The position numbers and the translations under genes are program-made. DNA of 48,639 nt. Source: Rhizophagus sp. LPA8_4_AMF (lineage: Eukaryota; Glomeromycota; Glomeromycetes; Glomerales; Glomeraceae). Shown here piece after piece: positions 25,955 to 36,520 of this stretch (its first letter is position 1; every line of letters starts with the position of its first letter). Location of the stretch: the NCBI GenBank assembly GCA_021464525.1, contig JADRCO010000142.1, forward strand, positions 1-48,639, read 5' to 3'. The notes beneath the pieces were generated by a model. It did no database searches. It was not told where the DNA came from and saw only the letters and a list, made by a program, of their open reading frames with translations.

Positions 25955-26420
25955 TTTTAACTTTTTTTAAATAATCAACAATTTGAACCTTTCTTTTAGA
26001 GAAGAAATAATAGCAGTTCTTTCATTAACTTTTTCTACTAAAAAAATGCCGGCAAATTAAATATACTTTTTTGCAAGATTTTCACAAAACTTTTTCTACT
26101 AGGTATAAAAAAGAACGTACTTTTACATCAAACCGACAAACTCCATTAAAAATAATAATATCCGGGCTTCTTATCTTTATGTTTGAAAAAATTTGAATGT
26201 GGACGAATTCAAAAATTAATTTACAAGAATTCAGGCAATCGGTTTAATTGCAGGTTTAATTCTGATCTATATACTTTTGATTGTAAGATTAAATCATTAT
26301 CAAAAAACATTATAGCCATCAAAACTACATTCCATAAGTTGGATATAAGATAACAAAATAAGCTTGATCTGGATGAAGTGAAATATAGAAAATAAAATAA
26401 ATTTTTCATGGAAAGTCTTT
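25955..26420 (-). pseudogene. Decayed copy of the membrane-protein gene at 29601-31134
   Basis: The minus strand follows the intact gene over its exon 2 end and exon 5. Near 26390-26300 it matches the SYFLLYPGQAYFITLYPT part, near 26265-26170 the ELNPQLNQLP...GIRPHSNFFKYEEKKPGY part (nearly identical DNA around GAATTCGTCCACATTC), and near 26115-25970 the CRKSFMKNLARKYVSSAG...EKVNERP...SSLEERVQI part. Frameshifts, stops and a missing stretch (exons 3-4) show it is not functional. It lies inverted relative to the intact copy, about 3.2 kb away from it. Confidence 0.85.
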
Positions 26421-27703
26421 GCGAAATGGAAAGAAAAATTAATTTTTAAACCAATTATTTCTTATCGAAATAAATCGCCGATTTTTTTTTTTTCAAAATT
26501 AATAATGCAAAAAATGCTCACGTATAATTTCAATATTTCCTTAGCAATAATATATTATAACTGTTATTACATAGAATATATTATGACTAGAGCAGCTTTA
26601 CAGAAGACATAATTGAATCTAATTAATACCGAAACATCCATAACTAGGGAAATGGAAACCGTTGGTGCGTCCGAAGCGTTAGATTTTCCCAATTGTGTAA
26701 ATTAGCGTAATTTTTTATTATTTATTCAAATTTACACATGATTATCAGTGTTACAAAAGAAAGTGATACATAATCAAAAAAGGAAAAACAGGGGTAATTA
26801 GTGAGGTGACGTCAGCGGATGGAAGGAAGGAAAATTTCATGGGTTAACACAAAATCGACTATTGCAGTACAGTAGAATGTCCTTCGCTAACGCTCCGGAC
26901 AATAAGTCGATCAATATGAATTATGAAATATCAATGATCAATCAAAATATTGGTTAGCTTGTTTTATACCCTCATACTAACGAATATTCGTCGTTCAAGA
27001 AGATATTCATGAATTAAGTTTGGGATCTGATTTGCTGATTGATTAACATGTACAGTAGTTTAGATTATTAGTTTTTGTGTGGCAAAATTTTTTTTTATGA
27101 TTCCTTTTATTCTTTAGCTTTTCTACATCGCGTGAGATGATTATGATTGATTCAATCTATCCAAATAGAATATAGATTGGATTGAGGCGTTACTTCAATC
27201 CTGCAAAAAAATGAATTTTCAATATATGTATTGTGCGTCAGATGACGTGCGTCACTTGAATCGGATTTATTAATACTTTTGAATGAAATGCTTTTCCACG
27301 AGTTTGAGTCTAATCAATTTAATGTTTTAGGATTACATATTTTTTTTATAATTAATAAATTTAAATAAAAAAAATTTATAATTATAACAATTTTATGTTA
27401 CAAGTGACGCGCGTCAGGTATCAATCTACATCTGACGCACAACATGTGTACAGTTTAATTAAGAGATTATTTGATGTAAAAAAAAAAAATCGCCGTTTAA
27501 AAATTTAATATCACAATACTAACTATTTAATGTTCACTTTATTTCTCATCAAACAACGCCCATCATTAATTGAAAATATAGTTACTAAAAAATTATTTAC
27601 TTTTCGCAATAAAGAAATTAAATCAAGTTTCTCTTTTTCACAATCCGACGATATATATCTTCCAGTTCCCCTTCGAATATCATATAATGTATTATCGGTA
27701 TAC
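26421..27703. other. Intergenic; one inverted-repeat element and a possible extra exon
   Basis: Contains the element at 27231-27442. On the minus strand 27523-27711 an open frame with RYTDNTLYDIRRGTGRYISSDCEKEKLD could be a further 3' exon of the gene at 27704-29242, but I found no intron of reasonable length that joins it in phase. The rest (26421-27230) shows nothing identifiable. Confidence 0.4.
27231..27442. mobile_element. Non-coding element with 14-bp terminal inverted repeats
   Basis: TTGTGCGTCAGATG at 27231-27244 is the exact reverse complement of 27429-27442. A second inverted pair follows inward: ACGTGCGTCACTTG (27245-27258) against 27401-27414 with one mismatch; the right side carries 14 extra bases between the two repeats. 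The interior is AT-rich and non-coding. No clear target-site duplication could be defined, so class is unknown; MITE-like. Confidence 0.6.
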
Positions 27704-29242
27704 CTATTCAATCAAGTTCAATATTTGTAAAATAACACCATTATAAAAAATTGATTTTATAGTTTTCCAATATCTATTTAATGTTTCAAAAACTTTTTCA
27801 TCTTTTTCTTCCTCATCATTATTGATATCTAAACTAAGATCATTTAAATACTCATATTCTTTACCCAAATCAGGATCAAACGTTACTATAAAAAAATTAA
27901 TTTAATGTTTAACCTATTTCTAAATAAATAAATAAATATAATTGAAAAAAAACTCTACTTACAATAAAATTTTAGGTTTTTACCAAAATTTATATGACAT
28001 AGAATTGTGTTCACAAATAATAAACACAATAGTAACGATGTTACGAAACCTGAATATAAATAACTATTAATATTTATAATTTTACCGATAATACGAAATT
28101 TTTTTCAAATAAAAAATTAAGTCAAACTGACACGCCAACTTATTGTAAATGAATTGTTGACAATAACTTACAGGTCATTATGTTTTTAGTCATGTCAGTA
28201 AAATAAAATTTTACGATAATGAGTATTTGTCCCGTATAAGCGAGGTAAATAAAAAACATATAAAACCTTAATTCCTTTTTAATCTAAAGTTTAAAATTAT
28301 ATTAATAAACGTATACTGTTAAATAAATAAAAAGTATCAAGCTTAAAAGTAATATACTGTATTAATATACTTACAATTTTTGAACTGAATAATAAAATAA
28401 AAGATGGAAAAAATGTTAGAGATATATAAATACCTGATAAACCCATATCTTCATTATTTGTTAGAGGAAGGAAAAAGTTATTTTGAAGTATAACAAGACT
28501 ATTAAATGTAATAATAAAACATAATGTTGAATACAATAAAACAGTATGAATGTTGTATATAATATAAGATTCTAGTAAGATTTAAATTAGTATTATATAT
28601 TAGTATTTTAATTAAAAATTATTTATATAACTATTATTTATTTAATACATTACTTCTTAGATTTCTAGGTATTGAAATCTTAGTATATGAGTTAACATCC
28701 CAATATCTATATTAAAATTTAATTTTTTTTTCTTAGAAATTATAATAATTTTTTAAAGAGATAAAATTTGACTAGTACTTACTTCTTTTTCCATATAATA
28801 TTAAGTAAAATTATAAAAAAAATATCAAATAAAGTTACTGTACAAATAACACTGAAATTTATTAATCGGTTTTTCATGTCATTTTTATTTTGTGGATCGA
28901 AAATGTTAACACTTTTTATTTTATTCTTATTCGAAATATAAAAGTTTTCAATTAAAACTATAATTGGTGCCATATGTACTATACAAAAAGCTAATAAATA
29001 GAGTAATTTTTTTTCTAAAATCTATTTTAATTCAGCATAAAAGTTAGTATTAATTCGCAACAATTTTAAAATTATTTCAATATGAAACTTACAGTATAAA
29101 TCCCAGATAAAAAAATTACGGAGAATAATACAATCAAATAATCTGCTCTCATTGGTAATTTAAATATGCTTATGATACCAAGAATAATTTCAATAAGAAA
29201 CGTTTTTAATAACATAATATTAAAATACGAACGGGTTCGCAT
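27704..29242 (-). CDS. Putative polytopic membrane protein (tentative gene model)
   Basis: Not recognised. Proposed minus-strand exons: 29093-29242, 28783-29021, 28375-28571, 28172-28283, 27963-28049, 27704-27885, most with clean GTAAGT donors and AG acceptors. Phases agree for exons 1-2 and 3-6, but exon 2 to exon 3 does not: the donor leaves two bases while the visible acceptor at 28572-28573 needs one. Either a small exon is missed or the gene is broken there. About eight hydrophobic segments are spread over exons 1-5 (for example YLIVLFSVIFLSGIY, NFSVICTVTLFDIFFIILLN, GIYISLTFFPSFILLF, FVTSLLLCLLFVNTILC). The last exon is acidic (LNDLSLDINNDEEEKDEK). It is divergent from the gene at 29601 and shares a repeat-bearing promoter region with it. 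Confidence 0.45.
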
Positions 29243-29327
29243 TTTTTGAATTGTATAGAAAGAGAATGATTTTTGAATATAATCAGTACTTAAACTTTAG
29301 GTCGCGTAATATTAGATTTCTAGATTA

Positions 29328-29529
29328 AGTTTCAAACATGCGTAACCTTATCATTATTTTAACAAAAATAGCTAATTTGATCTACATATACGTATTGTTC
29401 TCTGTCTTAAAATCGTATACAAATGTACTCCTGCTGTCCTGCATAATAAAAATGGGGAGTTTCAAACATGTGTAACCTTATCATTATTTTAACAAAAATA
29501 GCTAAATTTGATCTACATATACGTATTGT
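29328..29529. repeat. 71-72 bp direct repeat in a divergent promoter
   Basis: 29328-29398 and 29458-29529 are almost identical (one substitution, one 1-bp indel), separated by 59 bp. Both copies lie between the divergent starts at 29242 (-) and 29601 (+). A duplication of an upstream segment, possibly with regulatory sites. Confidence 0.9.
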
Positions 29530-29600
29530 ATCATAAAAAATTATACAGCTTAATAAACAGTATTAGTTATAATAAAACGAACTCTCAATTATTTTAAATA

Positions 29601-31134
29601 ATGCAGTTTTTGATAGATTCAATTTGCAATTACCGATCTACTGAACCAATTTGGTTCAGATTTTTTCGATGTTTTTCTGCCATTATTCTATCAATTACGA
29701 TCATAATTTACTCAATTTATCGATTTAAACAAATTGACACTAATTATATTACCATTATTAAGTCTATGAAGTATAATGGTAAAGGAACTCACTTTTCTGT
29801 ATTGGGATTTTTTGAAATTTAATGAATTAACATAATATTATTTTAAATAGGATTTTACCTTAATATGACAATATGTTCTGAAAATTCGGAATTTCGTACA
29901 AATTTTATGGTTCCATGGCAATACGGTAAAAATACATTCGACCTATCTCAATTAGGGAGATGTCACAATGTTACTATGCAATATCCACAATTAGAATCTT
30001 CAATTTGGTTGAATATCAGTTCCATAACTCCTTTTAACTACACTACGTTCAATAATGACCAAACACCTCAATATGATACTATGCTTAATATGTTCGAATT
30101 CCCTGATTTCAATAACAATAACTATAACAAATCTCTAAATGATAATTTACTACATTTAAGCTTTACATCATTTCAGTTTCGTAATTACCATAATTCTGAT
30201 AATTCTGATGATGATGTTTATAATAATGAAGCATTAGTTGCAAAAAAAGATTCTTCTATTTTAGATCCATCATATTTTTTACTTTATCCAGGACAAGCTT
30301 ATTTTATCACCCTTTATCCAACTGTAATTGTTGGTGAATGTAGTTTTAATAATTATTTATGTTTATATAATCGTTACAGCAAATTACGTAAATTAGAATT
30401 AAATCCACAATTAAACCAATTGCCCGTAAGATTAAAACCAAATGAAATCAATTTTGGAATTCGTCCACATTCGAATTTTTTCAAATATGAAGAGAAGAAA
30501 CCAGGATATAGTTGTAACTATTTACAAATTACGTTTTAATACGTTTATAATATTAATGTAGGCTAAAAAAATATATTCGATTTTAGATACGGATTTATTG
30601 GCTGACCTTGGAGGTTTTTACAACGCTGTATTAGGTAAAAAGTTTTTTAATTGATCCAAATCAATCGATGATATTAACATCGTAACTTTTTTCTTTTAAA
30701 CGAATTTTATAGGAACATTTATTTTATTATTCGGAATGCAAAAACTTGAACCATGGTAAGTAAAAAAAATTAATACTATAAAAAAAGAATTTTCATTTTA
30801 ATGATTTATTTTCTTCCATTAAAGGGGTTTGGCACAAAAGTATATTCTCTCTTGTATACCTTGTAGAAAAAGTTTTATGAAAAATCTTGCAAGAAAGTAT
30901 GTTTCATCTGCCGGTATTCCTTTAGCAGAAAAAGTTAATGAAAGACCTGTTAATTCTTCTCTAGAAGAAAGAGTTCAAATTTTAGAAACTTTGTTACAAG
31001 ATTATTATTTAGATGATTATTATTTAGAAAAAATTAGAAAGGTTAAGATTAAGCATAAAAGATTACTTGAAAAATATAATAATATGGAACGAGCTGAACG
31101 GCAAAATGATGAAAATTCAGAACATGAAAATTAA
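29601..31134 (+). CDS. Two-pass membrane protein of a Rhizophagus-type family (GGFYNAVLG...PWGLAQK)
   Basis: Exons 29601-29778, 29851-30513, 30587-30634, 30713-30755, 30825-31134; introns of 69-78 nt, all GT-AG and in phase; 413 residues. A hydrophobic segment at about 20-43 is followed by a roughly 230-residue, Asn/Tyr-rich domain with several NxS/T sequons, which suggests an extracellular or luminal position. A second hydrophobic segment (DLLADLGGFYNAVLGTFILL, about 283-302) leads to EPWGLAQKY and a C-terminal part with SSAGIPLAEKVNERP, LEERVQILETLL and a Lys/Glu coiled coil. I recall this C-terminal pattern from uncharacterised Rhizophagus proteins; no function can be given. A truncated relic lies at 25955-26420. 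Confidence 0.8.
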
Positions 31135-31975
31135 TGGTCATTTCTAGTGGTTAGATTTGTAAACATTTTTTTTAGTAATTTTAGAATAAAATCTTAGGAA
31201 TATTTCTTTTTATAATTACTTGTAGCTAGTGAATTTAATTGGCCAAAAAATGTACGCTTGATGATTTGATCGAGTTATTATGAGCGATCATATTTAATTG
31301 TAGTATGGGCAGTATTGCAATTTCATCTGATACGTCTCTTCCCTTTCAATTTTCTCTTTTAAAACGATCCTTCAATTAATAATTACTTCATTTTGTTATC
31401 TAAAAACTTTCTTTTATATGAGTTTCTTTTGATGAACGTGTTACTTTTATTTGAGTCTGTTCCACGTAATTCGATCATATGCTTAGGTTAATCGATCAAA
31501 ATTTAATATGATCAATCAATTTAAACAAATGTTCACCTTTATCCTGCTCGATTACTAATTTACTACTCGATCACCATGCATCCATGCATTGAAAAGTTGT
31601 CATTAACCTATCTAATTAAAAAGTCCATTAAAAATTAATATATTCTTTTATTACTAATACAATTTATACTATATACTGTATAAAATAAAAGTTTAAGATT
31701 CCCGTTAATTGATTCTTTTTTTTCACATTTAAAATGAAATTCCTTCACCGATTCTTTTTTTTTTCATACAAATTCAAAACCAGTCCTCAGTGTAACAATG
31801 GTAAATGAGATTTGGCGTAAAAATTAATTTTTTTGTGTAAGTGGATTAAGCGGATTTAACAGATGTTTTTGTTGATCCGCTTAATCCGTCTTAATCCGTT
31901 TAATTGTATAAATATACCGTATATCAGAATTTTTTTTTTTTGAAAAAAAAATTTCTTGTAATTGTTTTTCTAATT
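31135..31975. other. Spacer upstream of K3 with an inverted repeat
   Basis: AT-rich 840 bp. The only distinct element is a pair of 13-bp perfect arms GGATTAAGCGGAT (31843-31855) and its reverse complement (31875-31887) followed by another TTAATCCG (31891-31898), 80-130 bp before the K3 start. Confidence 0.5.
31843..31898. promoter_or_regulatory. Inverted repeat of GGATTAAGCGGAT upstream of K3
   Basis: Two perfect 13-bp arms with a 19-bp spacer plus a third half copy of TTAATCCG. GGATTA resembles a homeodomain (Bicoid/Pitx type) core, so it could be an operator-like binding site or a hairpin in the 5' UTR. Function is inference. Confidence 0.35.
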
Positions 31976-33450
31976 ATGGAAAATAATAATAATACTTTCA
32001 TTGAAGATGATGATGACAAAGATTCAATTAGTACAGATGGAGGATCAGATAAAGAATTAGGAATGTTATGGGAAACACCAGAAACTATTAATATATGTCA
32101 AGAATGTAAACAAGAATATACTAATTTTAATTGGTGTCATCCTTGTAATTCAAAAAGATTTAAAAATAATTTTAAGAATTGGACAAGTAATAATAAAAAT
32201 ATTGATAAATTAATTCAAGATAATCAAATTAATGCAAAAACTTCCAATATATTAGAATGGATACCTTATGAAAAATTTCAAGATATAACATATTTAGATA
32301 AAGGAGGTTTTGGAATGGTTTATAAAGCAACATGGATTAATGGTCATATAATTTTATATGATTATATTACTAAAGATTGGTATCGTTTGGGTAAAGAAAT
32401 TGTTGTATTAAAAAGTTTAAATAATTCTAAAGATATTTCTTCAAGTTTCTTACGTGAGGTAAGGTACATCTATCGAATCAAAAAAAACTCAAATTTTTTT
32501 TAAAAAAAAAATCCTAAATACATATCGTATTTTTTTTTCAGATTCAAAATAATGTCAAAATGTTAGAACTTGGTGAATATGTGGCTAATATATTGGGAAT
32601 AACACAAAATCCTAATACTCAAGATTATATGATAGTTTTTGTATGGGTAAAAGATGGAAGTCTTAGAAATTTCATGAATAAAAATCCTAAAACGTTCACA
32701 TTAAAGAGAAAAATAAAAATATTTTCTGCAATTGCTAATGGACTCGCAAGTTTACACGAAAATAATTTATTGCATAAGGATTTTCATATTGGAAACATCT
32801 TGATTGCTCAGGGTCAAACGATGATATCTGATTTAGGTTTATGTCAACCATCAAATGAAGAGTACACAGAAGGTGAAAAAAATAAAGTATATGGTGTATT
32901 GCCTTATGTTGCACCTGAAGTTTTAAAAGGAAAAGAATATTCTAAAGCATCCGATATTTATGGTTTTGGAATTATTATGATTGAAGTATTATCTGAATTA
33001 CCTCCTTATAACAATCGAGCTCATAATTCTGAACTTGCATTTGAAATTTGTAAAGGTGAAAGACCTCAAATTCCAAGAGAAACTCCTCAAGTCTTGAAAG
33101 GAATCATTTTAAGATGTATAGATTCTAATCCTGAAAAACGTCCGACTGCAAAAGAATTAAAAGAAATTTTTCATCAATGGAAGGAACTTTTAAGTAAAAA
33201 TCCAAAAATAATTCCAAATGATGAAGAAAAATTACTTATTAAAAATATTAGATATGCACAAAAATTATTTAAAAATTCAAACCCTCAATCTGAAAAACAA
33301 AATTCACATCCTCAAGCTTATTATACAAGTCGTCTACTTAATTTTAACAATTTACCTGAACCTGAAAATGTAACTCAAGAATTTTCAGAATTGTTAGAAT
33401 ATTCAATTCCCGATGATGTTGAATATGAAGATGGTATTGTGATTTTTTAA
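31976..33450 (+). CDS. K3: short TKL-like protein kinase
   Basis: Exons 31976-32458 and 32542-33450, one intron (83 nt, GTAAGG...TTCAG), 463 residues. Start at ATG 31976 (MENNNNTFIEDDDDKD); the frame is open further upstream but without a better ATG. An acidic N-terminus is followed by one CQECKQEY...WCHPC pair and the KNWTSNNKNIDKLIQDNQ linker also seen in K1, K2 and K4, then the kinase domain: DKGGFGMVYKATW, EIVVLKSL (beta-3 Lys), HKDFHIGNIL as catalytic loop, SDLGLC for DFG and APEVL. The tail PQAYYTSRLLNFNNLPEP matches the K1/K2 tails. It lacks the CxxC array and the third exon of K1/K2. The intron sits at the same place as intron 1 of K1/K2. Likely active: Lys, Asp and Asn are present. 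Confidence 0.92.
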
Positions 33451-33792
33451 AATTTTACACGGTAAAGACTTTTTTATTTATAAGAAAAAATTTAATTTAA
33501 AGATGATGATGATGATACCGATGAGGAAAATTAATCGATGTCAGAATTTTGACGGGGCACGCATAAGGATTGGGAAGATCGAATCTAATAGCAATGATAA
33601 TGAATGTAATATGATACAACTTATGGAATTCTCGGAACATTCTTATTGAATTTCAGGTAACCAATAACAAATTAGTTTACATATTGTTTTTAAATGAAAA
33701 TTAAAATTTCATGAAAAGACATGCTAAAAGGAAGAAAAAGAGAATGAAAAAAAAAATTGACGACTAAATAACTGTGATAATTCAATTAAATT

Positions 33793-34435
33793 TAATGCCG
33801 TAACGCTGTAATGTTGCAACTTGCAATGCCGCAATATTGTAATTTGTAATGCCGCATGTAATGTTGTAATGTCGTAATGTCGTAATGCCGCAATGTCGTA
33901 ATGTTGTAATGTCGCGTAATGTCGTAATGCCGTAATGCCATAATGTCGAAATGCCGCAATGTCGTAATGCCGTAATGTTGTAATGTCGAAATGTCGTAAT
34001 GTCGTAATGTCGTAATGTCGTAATGTCGTAATGTCGTAATGTCGTAAATCGTAAAGTCGTAATGCCGTAATGTCGTGATGCCGCAATGTTGTAATGTCGT
34101 AATGTCGTAATGTCGCAATGTCGCAATGTCGTAATGCCGTAATGTCGAAATGCCGCAATGTCGTAATGCCGTAATGTTGTAATGTCGAAATGCCGTAATG
34201 CCGTAATGTCGAAATGCCGTAATGTTGTAATGTTGTAATGTCGCAATGTCGTAATGCGCAATGTTGTAATGTCGTAATGCCGTAATGTCGAAATGCCGCA
34301 ATGTTGTAATGTTGTAATGTCGAAATGCCGTAATGTCGTAATGTTGTAATGTTGTAATGTCGAAATGCCGTAATGTCGTAATGTTGCAATGTTGTAATGT
34401 CGTAATGTCGTAATGTCGTAATGTTGTAATGTCGC
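33793..34435. repeat. 8-bp satellite array, unit TAATGTCG
   Basis: About 80 tandem copies of TAATGTCG with limited variation, mainly TGTCG/TGCCG/TGTTG and TAAT/GAAT/CAAT-type changes. Because the unit on the minus strand (CGACATTA) has no stop in any register, all three minus frames are open for over 500 nt and spell variants of RHYDITTL. The plus strand has TAA in every frame. I consider it non-coding. Confidence 0.95.
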
Positions 34436-35159
34436 GACTGTTATCATCAAGATTGAATCGTGAAACTGATCTGAATTTCCAAAATTACAAAAATTACACT
34501 TCTTTAAACTTCAAAATCATACCATCCGTCAATCTCTAATAAAAAAAAATTGATTACAAAATTATAAAGTTCGCTCATTTAGTATTTAAGAAAAAAATTG
34601 AAATAGTTTAAACAATTTTTTCATAATGTATAATCATGTAATATATAATTTTTATTAATTATTTCAATAAATAAAATTCTTTATAAAATTAAACATTTAC
34701 TGTCCAAAAATTGTAAACAAATTTATATATAGTAAAGATAAAATATAATTCTACATTGCATGACAGAATCATGGTGGAACAACCTACACTCAAATCGTAG
34801 GTGAATTAAGAAAAATATACTATTGCTTTACAATATGGAACTATTTCAAGAAATGCCATTTTTAACAAGGTTCTATTCAAATTGTTTCTTCAATAGTCAT
34901 TTCAAGATATTAATGGCTTCTATTACTTGCACAACGATTTAAAAAAAGTGAGTCACTTTCACATTTCACAATGAAATGTGATTAGAATAAAATGATGAGA
35001 AAAATTTATTATTAAAATAAATGTAGAAATGAATAATTAATAAAAATATCGGAACATCCTAATTTCTGAAAATAAAAATTGTCTTGTGAATAAACCAATT
35101 GAAAAAAAAGAATAATTAATAATGAATGGTAAGTAACTATGGTAACTCGGCAGAATTTT

Positions 35160-35370
35160 GTCACAATTTTGTTTACAAAAATACAAAATTACGGAATTAC
35201 GGCAATAAAGCATTATAGAATTACGGAATAACAGAATTGCGGCTTAAAAGAAATTTGCGGCTTATGACATTACACAATTATAGAATTATGGCATTACAGA
35301 AATTACGGCATTGCGATATTATGGAATTTTTGACGGCGTAATTCATTTAGATCGAGGAATGGCGTAATAT
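35160..35370. repeat. Degenerate GAATTACGG-type repeat
   Basis: Many imperfect copies of GAATTACGG/GAATTGCGG/GGCATTACAG follow one another with variable spacing. It resembles the TAATG-based satellite at 33793-34435 in composition and may be an older, eroded array of a similar kind. Confidence 0.5.
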
Positions 35371-36439
35371 ACCTGCTGTAATGCCACTAATCAGGAGTAA
35401 AGTTACGCCCTATGTATATATAGATCAAATAAACATTGTGATCAACTTTCAAATTTAATAACGATCATTCATTTTAAATTGTATTCATTGTTTAAAAATA
35501 ATTTTATAATACGGGCTAAATATTAAAGAATTTAAGCCGATCATACAATGATCTGCGTCACCCATTCATTCATCTTAAACGCCACGACCATATTTGATAT
35601 AATAAAAATGCATCAATTGCAGCATATAATATCTTTTTCAAATGCGTTTGCCCATTTACTGGCTTATACTTGCATTAACGATTATTATAAAAATTCATTC
35701 TACAGCCCGTCAAAAAATAAGTCATTATACTTGTTGCACAGATATTTTTTTTTTTTTTTTACCCACAAGATATTCAACCAACTATCGAATGATTTCATTA
35801 TAATCATTATGCATATTTACGTAGTTGTTTAATCATTTACTTCTTTCTAACATGAATAAATAATTTCCGAAAAAAAAAAGTTTGTACGTATACAGTAAAA
35901 AAATATAAGTATAATATTTTTTTTTGTTGTCAAAATATCAATAAATATATATATATATCCAACTACCAAGTCATTGTTCAAATAATGATCTTACAGAACA
36001 ATAAAATCAATTATAAAAATTGAAACCAGGGTAAATTAGGATTGAAACCGGTTTTAAGATTTTAAGATTTTAAGATTTTCATGCAAAAGATGCTGTTAAA
36101 AAAAAGATGCTTTGTCCAAGAATGTAAATATGAGAGGACATCAAAGCATTAAAAGCATTAAAGCATCAAAAAACAACAATATACTAAATATACTATATTA
36201 TTAGTAAATAATAATATTTTTGAAATTTGGAAGTGAGGAGCAACAATAAGCTTTTTTTTAAATGAAAGTTTTTGGGCGATCTAACTAACTACGCCACAAA
36301 CAAATATGCATTGCTATGATTGATGGGAGAAAATATCCTATTTGGAGTTTATTATACGTAAAATAATATTTTATGCGCGTTATACATATTAACTTTTCAA
36401 TAATCACAAATATTAAAAAATATTCATCAAAAGAAGAAA

Positions 36440-36520
36440 GAATGAAGGAATGAATGAATGAATAAAATGAATGAATGAAAGAAGGAAATAAAAGAAAGTT
36501 GAATGAATGAATGGAATGAA
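36440..36520 (+). repeat. GAAT/GAAG microsatellite
   Basis: Imperfect tetranucleotide repeats of GAAT with GAAG, GAAA and AATAAAAT interruptions. Confidence 0.8.

Noticed and set aside
33724-34450. Three overlapping minus-strand open frames of 169-222 codons spelling RHYDITTL-type repeats
   Set aside because: They arise because the 8-bp satellite unit has no stop codon in any minus register; no start context, domain or splice signal supports a gene.
35548-35832. 94-codon open frame on the plus strand
   Set aside because: Composition is like the surrounding non-coding DNA, it includes a poly-Phe from a T run, and there is no family match or splice structure.
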